This document shows, one piece after another, positions 11,842-23,765 of a DNA stretch of 64,000 nucleotides. The DNA lies in the NCBI GenBank assembly GCA_025504975.1, contig JANUWI010000015.1, forward strand, positions 1,054,001 through 1,118,000, read 5' to 3'. Position 1 is the stretch's first letter; the number at the start of each line of letters is the position of its first letter. Source of the DNA: Plenodomus lindquistii. Taxonomy: Eukaryota; Ascomycota; Dothideomycetes; Pleosporales; Leptosphaeriaceae. A program made the position numbers and the translations under genes. Below the pieces are notes generated by a model, which saw nothing but the letters and a program-made list of their open reading frames with translations, had not been told where the DNA came from and ran no database searches.

Positions 11842-13485
11842 TTACCATACCGATGGTATCTGATTCGACCTCAGCTCAACACCGCCAGTAAATCCACCCG
11901 TGGAGAACAGATATGCATCCACACCTTCATCGCTTGGGAATATCTGCGCGGTGATCGTAGACTCCCCCACACCTCCGAATACTTCGACAGAAGACCAATC
12001 AAGGAGAACGCGAAATGAGACCGTGCCATCCAGTGGGGCTAGCGGAGCGTAGTACACGCCTGCGAAAGTGTCGTCGAATGATACATTCCCTGATGCTGTG
12101 CGGTTGACGTAGAGTTCTTGCTTCTCAAAGTCGTAGCCAATCTGGATTTGCTGGCTCAGGTCTGAGGTAGCGCGAAGAACGATACCGAACTGCGTCGCGT
12201 TGGACTTTGAAAATCTAAGCGTAGCATCCATGGCCTTCGCTGTGGTGTTCAACTTGGTCGTGCCAGCTGGTACGGAGTCCCAATGTCTGACTTGACCATC
12301 TTTCTTTTCAAGGATCGGCTCTTGGACCAGTGTAATCCTACCATCTACGGTCTTGAGCGACAATTTGCGTGGAACGGTGTAAGCACTCCTCCAAGGATCA
12401 GTGGGGATCGCGCCACCATACTTCCAATTGCTCATCCATGCAATGTTGATCCGGTCCTCAATAGGAAGCCCGCCAAAGCTCAATCCAGCATAAAAGTCAG
12501 GTCCATAGTCTACCCAATTCGTCTGCGCGACGCTTTCAGAGTCTGGCGTGAAGACCGTCCCGTTGAAGTCGCCAACGACGTACTGCGTCCCCGAGCCAGG
12601 TGTACCAGGTGGTCCTCCAGGATTAAGTCCAATCTGCGCGACCCATTTCAACTGCCCAGTCCCATCGACCAGAAGTGGAAAGATGCTGGGGCACTCCCAT
12701 ACACCACCAACGGCATTAACCGGGCCGAATTCGCTCACTTGGGTCCAGTCTTTGAGGTTATCGGACGTATAGAAGAGGAGTTTGTGGAGCTTGGCGAGGG
12801 ATACAATTGCAACCCAAGACTGTGTTTCTTCGTGCCAGAATACGGAGGGGTCGCGAAATTCGAGCTGTTGGTCGGCATACACTGCAGGAGGATTGAGAAT
12901 GACGGGGTTAGCAGCGTCGTATGTGGTCCACGTCATGCCTTCGTCTAGGCTGTAGGCGATGGACTGTGCTTGCTGATCTTTGATGACCGACTTGCCGCTA
13001 GGAAGGGTTTGTGCTTGTGGGAACTGGTGGCGATGCTACTTAGCTTCCTAACCACCAATCTGCAATAGACGACTTGGAATACCTACATAAGACGTGTACA
13101 TAGCAACCAAAGGAGTCGTCCCATTAGTACCGAATCCACTCGTGTTATTGGTGTCCGCCACCGTGGTTCCTGAAAAGTACATTTCTGTGATATTGTTAGG
13201 GAACCCACGGGCAAGAAGTGCCACGGGCTGATGCTCCCAATGGATCAAGTCCGAACTCGTCGCATGGCCCCAGGACATGGCTCCCCAGGTTATGCCGCCT
13301 GGATTGTACTGGTAGAACACGTGGTAGACCCCATTGTTGTAGATCAGACCATTCGGATCATTCATCCAGTTCTTCTCTGGGGTGAAGTGATACTGAGGAC
13401 GGTATGGCTCCGTGTAGGTTTGAGCGAGCGCTGCTTGAGACGCGAAAAGCCCCAAGGCTAGGGTGCGAAGACCCAAGAATACCAT
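11842..13485 (-). CDS. Secreted GH32 beta-fructofuranosidase (invertase/exo-inulinase type)
   Basis: Two exons (13485-13087 and 13023-11842; 63-nt intron) encode 526 aa. Residues 1-21 form a signal peptide with a probable cut after ALA. The three GH32 catalytic signatures are intact: nucleophile Asp43 in WMNDPNG, transition-state stabiliser Asp191 in FRDP, and acid/base Glu243 in WECP. The C-terminal third has the beta-sandwich module typical of clan GH-J, ending TGGVELRSNQIPSVW. Several NxT/NxS sites fit a secreted glycoprotein. The family hydrolyses terminal fructose from sucrose, inulin or levan outside the cell. Which substrate is preferred cannot be told from these motifs. CreA-like sites lie about 300 bp upstream. 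Confidence 0.95.
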
Positions 13486-15266
13486 TGTGATTGCTCAGAG
13501 TAACAAAGATGGTGATTGTGGCTGCAGATGTTGGACGTGAGAGGCCTCAAGCTCGTGCCTTTATACATAGTTAAGTCCCATGTGCTGCCGTGTTGTCCCC
13601 ACTCCGATGTCGTTCAGTCGGGCACAAGACCTCTCCATTCGCCTAAAGGTAGGCGTAATCCAACTTGGATGTTCGTCCGGCTCAAGGCCTTCAGCAGCTA
13701 GAACGAGATGTTTGGCTGACCGATCATGATGAGTGTGGTGCAATATATGTGGAGAGACCAGGGGAAAGCGGAGAGACCAATAGCTGGGGCCAGGGGCAGA
13801 GGTGGGGTGCATCCTGGGGTTGTGTGACGGGACAAGAAAGGTGTCATGGTTCTGGAAGATACCACATTATCACGGTGTGTATTATCGGAGCAAATGAGTG
13901 GGCCCAGGTATGCATGTAACCGCCGTGAACGCTCTAGCGGCCTTCCAGATTTCACTAAAATCGTCAACCATTTTCATCTCCGTGCCCTTCATGATTCAGC
14001 CGACAACTCTTGCTCGCCGGAGCTACCGATAATTCAATCCGGTAATAGGACGACAAGGGGGAGGCTGGAGAAGTGGGTCATTGGGCAAGTAGTATGACCA
14101 AAGAGAATGGGGACACCAAAGCTGGGAACCAAAAGTCCCTTATCCGCGGAAGGAATGGTAAGATCGCTTCTAAGTCGTTGACGCTTGTGTCATAGCCTTC
14201 GTCCATTGGAAGATCGACGAGTCAGAGTCGCCATATTGCTTCACCAGGGGCCTGACACTGCGATATATAACAAACTTCCAACTGTTTCTTCCACATACGA
14301 CCATAGGACACTGAAAACTAGGCTTCCCGTCCGCTCAGCCATATATAAGCAGTGTACCGGCGGATTAGTAGTTAGGTGGGTGACCACTAGCGAATCCCCG
14401 CTGTTGTATGTTTTTTCATGTTTTTTGATACCCCACATGAGGGAGGACCCGATCGCTTACCCGTGACAAAGTCCGCCATGTTCATTTTTTGCCGATTTAC
14501 ACAAAGTGGAACAAACCCGCAGCAGGATGACCCAGGAGACAGAATATTTTGAGCGCCTTCTCGGGGATGAGGACCGATAAAGGGATTGCACACCGTCTGG
14601 GCAATCATGCGGTGGAGCGGCGATGCAGCCTTCAAGGGCGGATAGGTTCTTGGATGGCGCTAGAATGCTGATAGAATAACAATTGCAGATCCACCCGAGA
14701 ATCTGGCAAGTGTCGGTCAGGGAAGCCTCTCTGCCGACCCTGAAATGGCGCTCAGGATCCCGCTATTGCTTCCGAGCAACCTTCCGATGTTTCCCCCTGC
14801 CTCAGAGCTGGGTGATATCACATGTCGGCCAACGCATCTGGGCAATGCTCCGTACTTTCAAGTCAAGTATGCTGTACTTTATACTGATCGGAGTGGATCT
14901 ACAGACTTTGTAGCCTTGTCAGGCCGGCGCTCCCACTGTCTGGGGAATGGGGGAGCGATGCATGTCACATGTAATTTGCAGGCAAGGGCCGACTCGCATC
15001 ATCAAGTCGTCAGCATAGAGACTGTCCGCATCAGTAGGGGAAAAGAGGAATGTTGGAGTAGGGCAAGGATTTGGGATGGTGATGTTGAAGTGCGTGTCTG
15101 AGGAACCATGTAGTCGGGGTTGAGTCCGAGCACGTGATCCCAACTAGAGATTGCCCCACTTTAATTATTCTAGCAACTCACATGCGCGAACGTCACCACC
15201 AAGAAACGCGCCGAGAACGACCTCACCCATGATAGACCGATAGCGCAAAATAAAGTGCTTTACAAT
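13486..15266. other. Long intergenic region upstream of GH32 and RPC34 genes
   Basis: About 1.8 kb between two divergent genes. The longest frame (118 codons near 14745) has no family resemblance and no intron logic. Direct copies of GGAGAGACCA occur near 13751 and 13770. No RNA gene is recognised. Confidence 0.6.
13784..13807 (+). promoter_or_regulatory. Possible CreA (catabolite repressor) site pair upstream of GH32 gene
   Basis: CTGGGG (13784-13789) and GTGGGG (13802-13807) both match the CreA/Mig1 consensus SYGGRG and lie 12 bp apart, 299-322 bp upstream of the GH32 start codon. Known invertase and inulinase genes are glucose-repressed through such sites. The consensus is short and common, so this is suggestive only. 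Confidence 0.3.
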
Positions 15267-16416
15267 ATGGCGTCCACCACAGCGCCTGCGGTGCCTCCCA
15301 AAGAAGAACAAGCGGATGTGAAGAATGAAGTCGTCAGCCCCGCCGATGCGCTTTACGACAAATGCGCGCTGCGCTCGCAAGGCACTGTGTTTTTTCAGCG
15401 CGACTTGTCCAACATGCAGGTCGCAGAGACCATGGGAGAGCTAACGATGCTCTTGCAAGAACTCTGCGATCGCCACCTTATGAAGCTGATGACGCTGGAC
15501 GGCGAGCCTTGCTGGAAGTTGCGATCGCGATCAGATGCCGACAAGTATGGCTGAGTGCATGTATTTTGAGGAGGGTAGGCGATGCTAACTCAACTTCTCA
15601 AGACTACGACGCCTCACGGCTGACGAACGACTCCTCTACCACCACATCGACCAAGTTCAGGCCGAGGGCATCTGGTCCAAAGCACTACGCGCGCGAACAA
15701 ATGTCACACAGCAAGTCCTGACGAAATGCCTGAAGAGCTTGGAGTCGAAAGACCTGGTACAGTCTGTCATGAGCGTCAAGTTTCCCAACCGGAAAATGTA
15801 CCTCTTGAAGCACCTCCAGCCGTCGGAGGACATTGCTGGTGGACCATGGCAGTCAGAAGGCGACTTCGACACGGCATTGATCGACACAATTTCCGGCATC
15901 GTTGCACAACACGTGGAGCACGAGACTTGCATCAAAGTCCCTGGTAACTGGAACGAGTATGCGCGACCGGACCGAGCCGCAGCGATTGCACAGAAAAAGG
16001 CCGAAGTGCAGGGCATACGAGATATCGAAGAAGCGCCTGCGGTACAACCATATCACTCTTCAAGAGACGCCAACACATCGAGACTCGTACACAAGAGCAA
16101 TCCGCAATATCCCACCTCAGCCTCCGTAGCCGAGTGGCTCAACTCCAAGGAGATTCTGCGAGGCAAGTTTGTACGCGAAGACGACATGGAACAACTGCTT
16201 GAGATGATGGTTTTGGATGGTCGACTGGAGAAGATTTCGGGGACGAATTACCGGACGGTGTTGACTGCTAGCGAGACCAAAGTCTACAATGGCTTTGTGG
16301 ACGCACCCTGTGGCAATTGCCCAGTTTTTGATCTCTGTGGCGACGAAGGGGATATCTCAGCAAGAACGTGTGTGTACTTTGGACAATGGTTGGAGACGCA
16401 ATCTGAGGAGGTTTGA
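15267..16416 (+). CDS. rpc34: RNA polymerase III subunit RPC6 (C34)
   Basis: Two exons (15267-15544 and 15603-16416; 58-nt intron with a CTAAC branch point) encode 363 aa. The protein has tandem winged-helix regions: the first around VVSPADALYDKC..LLQELCDRHLMKL, the second around TADERLLYHHIDQVQAEGIW, TQQVLTKCLKSLESKDLVQ and SVKFPNRKMYLL. The C-terminus bears the four-cysteine motif of this subunit (Cys329, Cys332, Cys338, Cys349 in APCGNCPVFDLC and ARTCVYF), which in homologues binds an iron-sulfur cluster. C34 contacts TFIIIB and opens promoters of tRNA and 5S genes in the nucleus. Length and domain order match the family. Confidence 0.95.
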
Positions 16417-16926
16417 GTGGGTCACGATACGAAAGCATAGCGATGGCGTTGGGTCGACGTACCCGGTATTTGCATTTCAGGAGGATACCATGAGGTTACG
16501 ACTGCTGTATCGTAGCAGAATTCACTCTAATCACATCGATCTTGACACAATCAACGGCAACATCAGTTTTCCCAGAAATCCAGCCATTACTACACTTCTA
16601 CATGAGAATGTGTTCCGAACTCAGTACAAACTCCCATTCCCATGGCCGTTTATCTTCGTTGGGATCGATCCTGCTGCAAAATGTCGACGTTGGTGTCTGG
16701 TTCACAAAGTCAAGTCATGCCTCAGGCGCTATCTGACTAGCGCCATAGCGGATCAGCCGCTCCCTGCATGTGACGGCAGTCAGTCCCCAGATTCGGTAGA
16801 TAGATGCATTCAACCAACACACCTCGATCCTACGCCGACACTCTTTTTGTTCTGTTGTTTACTCGTTGGTAGTTTATTATTCGAATCCTGCAACGGTCTG
16901 CGAACTGCGACACACGTGCGGCCGCC
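16417..16926. other. Intergenic, promoter of alkaline phosphatase gene
   Basis: About 510 bp. A frame continues on the plus strand through much of it but shows no recognisable protein and overlaps the following start in another frame. It most likely holds the 3' UTR of rpc34 and the promoter of the phosphatase gene. Confidence 0.5.
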
Positions 16927-18807
16927 ATGTCTGGCACTCGCCCCCTGCTATCGAATCGCGCATCCTCTGACGTCTCTGGCGACCGCGACATTGCAGAGGA
17001 AGACGCTCTTTTGACTGGACAACGCACACAACGCACCGCTGAAGCTGGACCGCGATCATGGAAGTTCTGGCGGGAGATAGGACTCTTTCTATGGGCGGCC
17101 ATAGCCACTGCCGGCGTTATCATCCTGGCAGTGGTGTTCCAGAAGAGCGCGGATACCAAGAGTCCCCATGCCAGCGGGAAGAGGAACCTGATCTTCATGG
17201 TGTCGGACGGCATGGGCCCGACGAGTCTGAGTCTGACGCGCAGCTTCATGCAGCTCAAGAACGGTGCGCCCTTTGGTGAGCAGCTGGTGATTGACCAGCA
17301 CCTTATCGGCCAGTCGCGAACACGGTCCTCGTCTTCCTTGATCACCGACTCGGCGGCAGGCGCCACAGCCTTCTCGTGCGCGCAAAAAAGCTACAACGGC
17401 GCCATCTCAGTCACGCCAGACCACGAGCCGTGCGGGACCGTCCTCGAGGCGGCCAAGAAGGCGGGCTACATGACGGGCCTGGTGGTGACGACTAGGATTA
17501 CCGATGCGACACCCGCCTGCTTCGCTGCGCACGTCAACATGCGTCAGGAGGAAGACCGTATTGCTGAGCAGATGGTCGGCGACTATCCTCTTGGACGCGT
17601 CGTCGACCTCATGTTTGGAGGGGGTCGCTGCCACTTCTTGCCCAACTCGAGCGTCGACCTGTCTTGCCGAGCCGACGACAAGGACGTTGTTGGACTGGCA
17701 AAGAACAATGGCTTCAACTACATCTCCGACCGCGCCGGCTTCGATGCCCTCAACGGAGGAGACGGAATCAACTTCCCCATGCTGGGCCTCTTCGCCGACA
17801 CCGACATCCCATACGAGATCGACCGCCGCAACGAGAATGACGTATACCCGTCTCTGCACGAAATGGCCGAGACTGCTATGAAGGCACTCAGCGAAGCTAC
17901 TCGCGACAGCGACAAGGGCTTCTTCCTCATGATTGAGGGGTGAGTCGACTTCTTCCATTTGCCGTGCTGCTGCTGACATGAATAGCTCCCGCATCGATCA
18001 TGCAGGCCACCACAACGATCCTGCCGCACAAGTCCACGAAGTCCTCGCCTACGACCGCGCATTCACCAGCGTCCTCGACTTCATCAAGAATGAGAAGACC
18101 CAGACCGTCATGGTTTCCACCTCCGACCACGAGACCGGCGGTCTAGCCACTGCTCGTCGTACGTTGACAACCTTCTCCAGATGCACGCCACGCTAACACC
18201 TCCAGAACTCCACACATCCTACCCGGAATACGTCTGGTACCCTCACCCCCTTGCCAACGCCACCCACTCCGCCGAGCGCCTCGCCTTTGAGTACGCCAAA
18301 TACCTCCAGTCCTCCCCCTCGGACGAGCGACAACGCGACTTTGTTCGTGAATCTATTACCAACGGCCTCGGCATCCAAGACTACGCCGACGAAGAAGTCG
18401 AGGACCTCCTCGCCGACCCGCTGACCGCCCTGTACCAATACGCAGATATGATGTCTCGTCGCAGCCAAACAGGCTGGAGTACACATGGCCACAGCGCTGC
18501 AGATGTCAACATCTACTCGAGCGATCCAGAGGCTGCGAGAGCGCTAATGGGAAACCATGAGAATACCGAAGTCGGCAAGTTTCTACGCGAGTATCTCAAT
18601 GTTGATGTCGACGCCGTGACCAAGGAGCTCAGGGAGAAGGGGACGAATCTCAAGGTTGCGAGTGCAGCGGGTGGTGAAGTGGGCTGGATGGGTAGGATCC
18701 CCGAGGAAGGGGAGCGAATGGACGGCCAGACGCACATGGCGAGCTATAGTGGGGATTTTAGGAAGAGGCATGCCGTGCATGGGCGGGCTTGTGACTGTGA
18801 TCACTGA
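16927..18807 (+). CDS. pho8: Vacuolar-type alkaline phosphatase (Pho8-like)
   Basis: Three exons (16927-17939, 17986-18158, 18206-18807; introns of 46 and 47 nt) encode 595 aa. The start lies in GCCGCCATG, a strong context. A cytosolic tail of about 50 residues precedes one membrane anchor (about 51-71, IGLFLWAAIATAGVIILAVVF in part), giving the type II topology of yeast Pho8. The catalytic domain has metal ligand Asp94 in MVSDGMGP, the phosphorylated Ser142 in TDSAAGATAFS, the EGSRIDHAGHHND motif, STSDHETGG, and the final histidine in WSTHGHSAADVN. These are the full set of Zn/Mg ligands. The enzyme dephosphorylates a broad range of monoesters in the vacuole. The first intron splits the EG/SRIDHAGHHND block. 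Confidence 0.95.
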
Positions 18808-20402
18808 GTCGTGGACTTGATTTGAGCGCTGCATATCTAGGAGTTTCTGGGAACGGGGGCGTTGGGGACTTGGTGGCCGCTGATTAGCTGCTGATATCTT
18901 GATAATGTGGATCTGCGTATTACTATTCAGATATGAGATTTTTGGTTCCATGATGGCAGGCGTGTTTCAAAGTCGTCAGTTCTGCATGTGTTTGGTGGTG
19001 TGTGGTTGCATTCTGGAGAGTCGGGTTCGGTAACACTATTACCAGCCATGAGCCACTTATAACCTAATAAACAAGACTGCCAGAACTCGCAGAGCTAGGT
19101 ACTGCAGCTCTTATCGCCTTGCTCCTTGATGATACCAGTGTTCGAATCCAGCGTCTATCCAAATGCTAAAGGACCTTGAACGCTACGGTAATTTGCTGCA
19201 GTCTTTGCGAAAGATACTATGCTACGCTCTATAGCAATAGGATGATGTGGCGATTGATCTCATCTCTGAGGAAGAGAAGTTTTTGGATCATGTGAGGATA
19301 GATAGGAGATGCAAATGAAGTAGTCACAATGTTTAGGAGAGTTGATATCGTTTGTGAGCAAGCCTACTACATGCCTGAATGTAATTTCAGGTCTTCTTAA
19401 GATTAGAATATATTCTCTCACACAGAGCAAGAACATACTGTCTTTCTTCTGTCATACTTTTCCTTTGATACTTGCGACACCATGTTGCACATCAAGTGTC
19501 CTGGGTGTTTCGCTTTGTTAGAGATTCATAGTGTATTTTGTGGTATCGTTAAAGGTGGGATAGTCGTGTAACCGATGGTTGGGAGTTGCGTTGAAAGGTG
19601 CTTCACGTGGCAAGAAGCTTGGAGGGGGTTAGAGTATTGGATGGAGGGATCGTGAGGTGCTCGATGGTGAGGTATATTTATTTGAGAATTGGGGGTCTCA
19701 TACGTGTAGCCTTAAGCACTCCTGTAAGAGCCCAACGTAAAGATCTACGTCGCGGGAATGATCCCGTGATGGGGGTTGTCGTTAGGGCACTTGGGCTGTG
19801 AGAGAGCATGTATGGATGACGTCCATCAACTTCAATCCGCCCGGTCCGGCACCGAGAGAGGCGCTCCAGTTTTCTGATTCACATGAGTATCACATTCAAG
19901 TATACACTCCTGTGAATAGATGGTTGCATTGACGAGTCACCCCGGGAGCTTTCGTGAACTCATGATAGCTGCGCAGCTCAAATCAAGGCTCCAAAACATA
20001 TCACGTACACTGCACATCACACACACATCACATCACATCACAAGCCAGTACCGCCATCGTTCTATGTAAAGGTGTGGCATTCTCAACGAAGTTACAGAGC
20101 AACTCCATCCAAAGACCTAGTCTAAAGAGCTATACATACACATACAAGATGCGAGTACTGCCACCGAAAACCAGCACCTTCTTTTTCCAAATCCACCGTG
20201 AATGCAAGACCGTACAAAGGAGTATTCCTAGTAACTGAAAACCTAACTTTCAACTCCAATTTACCTATGCAATGCAATGCAACGCTGTATTATGGACACT
20301 CCGTACGAACACGTCCTCCAAAACCTCCAAGCGCATTGTGCTAGCACCCATGCTGTGCAACGAAACAGTCCAGCGAAGGATGCTTAGCCATGAAGGTACA
20401 AC
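18808..20402. other. Intergenic, no gene seen
   Basis: About 1.6 kb between the convergent 3' ends of the phosphatase gene and the following minus-strand gene. A GTTCGAATCC string at about 19140 looks like a tRNA B-box but has no pairing T-stem. A CACATCA-rich simple tract lies at 20012-20042. Confidence 0.6.
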
Positions 20403-21228
20403 CTACTTGTTGGGATCGCGCAGAAACTCAATCGTGTTGAGGTAGTGTTGGCGCATTGGGTCGTCGTCGCCACATGCCGCAGCTTGACGCTCAAGGAAGG
20501 CTATGGCCTGCTGCCTAGTCTGCGGTGGTGGATGCTCACGGCTACTCTCGCCGGTAGACAGAGCAGACAACATTCGTGTGAGTCTGTTGACGTCCTCGGA
20601 AGCGGTGCCAGCCTTGAGAGGCTCGAGACGGGCTTTCTTGGGGTCCTCCTTGGTCATCCTGGACGCAGGCCGCTTGCTCCTATCATCCCTTCCAACTTGT
20701 GATTCTGACTGCGAATTGGGATCACCATATACAGTCCTCATGCCGGTCCTACTCAGGCCACGACCGGCGCCACGACCAATGGTAGCGGCTTTGGCGGGTG
20801 TCGGTGTCTGCGCGCCGCCTTGGAGATCCCGTACACTCTGCGTTCGGCGGAGGGAACTCTCCGTGGGCCTTGAGAAGGTGCCTCCAGGAAATTGCGGGGT
20901 TTGGAGGGTACGTGGTGTTTCTGGCAAAGCAGGTGTGCGAGGACGCAGAGTTTTCCCGCTTGTGACAGTTCCAGTCGCGGAGGCCCTACTGGCTTGCACA
21001 CCTGGGGCAGAAGCACGAGGGAATGTTGTTAGCGGGAGTCCTGACTTGCGGGGACTGCTGGGCTCTGGGGTTGCGAAAGGGGGCCTCAAGGAAGACGGAA
21101 ACCCGCTCTTAGTTGGTGACGATAGGTAGACTACTCTTTCCCGGTGCAGAGAATCCGCCCTTCGCTGGAAGAAACTTCCTGGACGGTGCTGGTGTTAGAC
21201 TCAGAGGTTCAGTCCTCGTGATAATCAT
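20403..21228 (-). CDS. Hypothetical basic Ser/Pro/Arg-rich protein
   Basis: I do not recognise this protein. The main exon, ending at stop 20403-20405, is rich in Ser, Pro, Arg and Thr with SPRKSG, RTPALPETPRT and RRTQSVRDLQ segments, suggesting phospho-regulation. It ends in a helical, better-structured tail (RQQAIAFLERQAAACGDDD, QHYLNTIEFLRDPNK). An upstream frame from ATG 21228 (MIITRTEPLSLTPAPSRKF...) joins in phase through an intron at 21134-21065 (donor GTAGTC, 70 nt), giving 251 aa. That donor is weak, so the 5' structure is uncertain, though the composition is continuous across the join. Nuclear or cytoskeletal regulators often look like this, but no function can be assigned. Confidence 0.55.
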
Positions 21229-21403
21229 AGCGAGCTCAGTCTCGCCATTATCTACACGTCTTTCCCTTCTCTCTCTTCGTATCTCTACCTTCCTTATTAC
21301 GTTGACGCTCCTACTATACCAGCCTCATTGCCAAACCTGCCTACTTACACCTCAGCGACCGCCTACCACTCCACCCCGCTCCCAGACCTCGTGAAGCCTA
21401 TAA

Positions 21404-22214
21404 AGGGCTTACTTTGTTGAGCCCACCAGAAGTATATACGTACTCCACAATGACAAGGATATTGCTGGGGCCTGCAAATCTCTTCGCCGTTATCTTGAAA
21501 TCACGCGGCCGCTTGTCGTACTCACGTATGGCACCAAGGTCTCGCAACTCGCATTAGGCGGCTTTTCGCGTGCCAAGGCGAAGTCGTCTGACGGAATTGC
21601 AACGCTGGACATGTCTCCCCGCATATCTCTCTTGAGAGGTGTGACTCCAGACGATATCTACATGTGCGACAGTGCGATGAAGCGGTAGTCACACCTTGTA
21701 TTCACCCGGCTATCGCCAAACGGACCTTGAAGACATTGAGGAAGCATCTTCAAAGTTTTTCCACACACATGGTAACATGGGTCGCCACGGATGAAGCTCT
21801 TCGCCTATCGACTGATGAGTCGCTGTCTAGAAAGGACGTTATCAATGGCATCATGCAAGCCATCGAGAAGATGTCTACTCCGGCCAAGTTTCCCTCTTTT
21901 AACGTTCCCATTCATGCCTCGAACAAGGACACTCTTGAGGATAGCGCGATTGACGGAGCCGAAGAAAACATTATGTCAATACCCATCATCCCGGCCAGAT
22001 CGTTTACACCTCGCTCACCGAGCACGTCCCTCCCAAGATTTGCAAAGCCCACCGAGAACTCACTATGTCGTCGTCGCACCAAGTTCGCCCCGTAGCCCTC
22101 ACCTCAGACGCCCGTCACCACGAGCCTCGTATTTTCCCCAGCCCCAGGGAATTTGGGAAATCCATTCCGCTGGAATATGGAGTCAAAGGGATAGTCGCAA
22201 TGAGATACTTTTGA
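21404..22214 (+). pseudogene. Decayed relic of an unknown fungal protein gene
   Basis: Coding-like sequence continues over about 800 bp but changes frame at least twice and lacks a start. The first segment (frame of 21404, to TAG at 21686-21688) contains SLRRYLEITRPLVVLTYG and RISLLRGVTPDDIYMCD. The second (about 21690-21992) contains LKTLRKHLQSFSTHMVTWV and RKDVINGIMQAIEKM. The third (21993-22214, ending TGA) contains GQIVYTSLTEHVPPK and FGKSIPLEYGVKGIVAMRY. No plausible GT-AG introns link the segments, so indels are the simpler explanation. The first segment resembles a fungal family with an ITRPLV-LTYG motif that I recall only as hypothetical proteins. Sequencing error is a possible alternative. 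Confidence 0.5.
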
Positions 22215-22610
22215 GGATCAAAAGCACGCTATGCAGGTTCGTGGTAAAGAGTCAGGTTTTGTTACCTTTTTCGGGATTCAAATAGGCGTTGGGGTTGGCA
22301 TTGACCTGTGCCTAGTGTTTCAGCTGCTACGACGGCATACATGGGAGGATTGGATAAGTTGGGTCGTGATGTGTTTTAGCGTATATACCCATTTGTAGAG
22401 CGTATCATGGTAGTGTAGAATTCGGCAACTGTGTGAAGGAGGGTATACTGCACTAAGCAATACCTTGACTGAAGTCCCGCTGTAGCTACCACAACTAGAA
22501 TCCGCACTCAGCAGTCAGCACTCAGTGTTCCAAAACCACATTTTCGTGAACGAGGAAGCCCTGACACGATCCTCCGAGCGACACCTTTGATGCCGCTGTA
22601 GTGCTACAGG
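22215..22610. other. Intergenic, no gene seen
   Basis: About 400 bp between the relic and the stop codon of the next minus-strand gene. Nothing recognised. Confidence 0.5.
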
Positions 22611-23765
22611 TTATGGTACCAAAAATTCCAACAAAGTTTCATTCCACGCAGCGTCTGTCTTCCAACCCTCATCTCCACCCTCACTCTTTGACCTATCCTT
22701 GGAACTCGTCTTCATATCCCTCCTCTTACGTAATCCAGATTCTTCCTGACCGGCTGTACTCATCGCTCCGCTCGATCTCGCGCGTGTGGAATCTTGGTGT
22801 ACAGCTCGTGGCTTAACATCAACGTCTCGCGGCGTCACTTGCCAATCCTCATCATTCTCGGATCTCTGGTCGATCCCTTCACTCCTCGTATTGTGCTTTT
22901 CTTCGTCCCGCTTCATGCATGCCGAGATGAAACCCCACATCCTCGTGCCCAGTGTGACGAGATGTAGTAAGATGAGTATCAGTGCGCCTGCACTAGAAAA
23001 ACCACCAGCAAGCCAGATACTCCAATTGATCCTGTGACACCTTTCGTTGAACGGGAGCGTCTGGCTCGGGTAAGTGAGAGTGTACTCTGTCCATGCAAGG
23101 TCCAGTCGGGCGTTGGAGCAGGTACCATAGCTAGGTCGTAGGCTGAGAGCGAAGGAGAGGATGTGTGCTGTGTAGAGAGCAAGGGCCAGCAGGTGAATGG
23201 CGGTGTTCGTCAGTAGAGGTCGAAGAGTGCGGGGAGGTATTGGCAGGACGTGTTTTGGTTTTCCGAGATCTGAAGTGGTCGGGAATTTTGTTTTTCGGGG
23301 ACTCGAATGCGAGGCAGGTGCGGCGCTTTCTGTGGTAGTTGCACTGCGGTAATCGCTCTTGTCGGTAAGGTCTTACATTGCGCTTCGTTAGTCATCATTT
23401 ACTCAAGCCTTCACGCGCTGCACCCTTCGATCACCTGTAGCTTGCCCATTTCCGTTCCTATCCTCTCCTGTGCCTCGTCTTCGCCTCCCATTCAACTTGG
23501 CATGCACTGTTCCCAAAGACCACAGAGCATATACCAAATCCAGCGGCACCAGCGTGAACACTGCCGCCCATATGCTGGCACTCCACCCCTGCGTTTGTGG
23601 TTTTCTGAAGTCCTCCACCCAAGAAGCTGGCATATCAAAGCGCTCAACCTGAAATGTGGTCGATACGTGCCAGACGAGAAGCATGAGGAGTGTGAGTGTG
23701 GCGATGGCATGCAGGGTGTGCAGGATCATGAGCGCGTTGAACACGGGGCGGGAATCACGCGCCAT
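22611..23765 (-). CDS. Hypothetical four-TM membrane protein
   Basis: Two exons (23765-23435 and 23329-22611) join in phase through a 105-nt GTGATC...CACAG intron, giving 349 aa. Four hydrophobic spans are visible at about residues 9-32, 63-85, 149-172 and 213-236. A basic, low-complexity loop lies between the second and third spans, and a charged, lysine-rich tail of about 110 residues follows the fourth. A short loop between spans three and four holds two cysteines (GTCSNARLDL, NERCHRIN). The layout suggests a plasma-membrane or ER protein with a cytosolic tail. I recognise no family; the four-span layout recalls MARVEL-like fungal proteins but no diagnostic motif supports that. The frame is also open upstream of ATG 23765 without another ATG, so an additional 5' exon is possible. 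Confidence 0.65.

Noticed and set aside
6549..13485. Regulator, dehydrogenase and GH32 considered as a small sugar-utilisation cluster
   Set aside because: The genes have mixed orientation, the regulator is not of a known invertase-controlling type and the dehydrogenase has no obvious role in fructan use; proximity alone is weak.
14745..15101. 118-codon plus-strand frame upstream of rpc34
   Set aside because: No homology that I recognise, no intron signals, and low-information composition; I treat it as intergenic.
19100..19180. GTTCGAATCC string resembling a tRNA B box
   Set aside because: The flanking bases do not pair to form a T-stem, and no A box or acceptor stem lies at the right distance.
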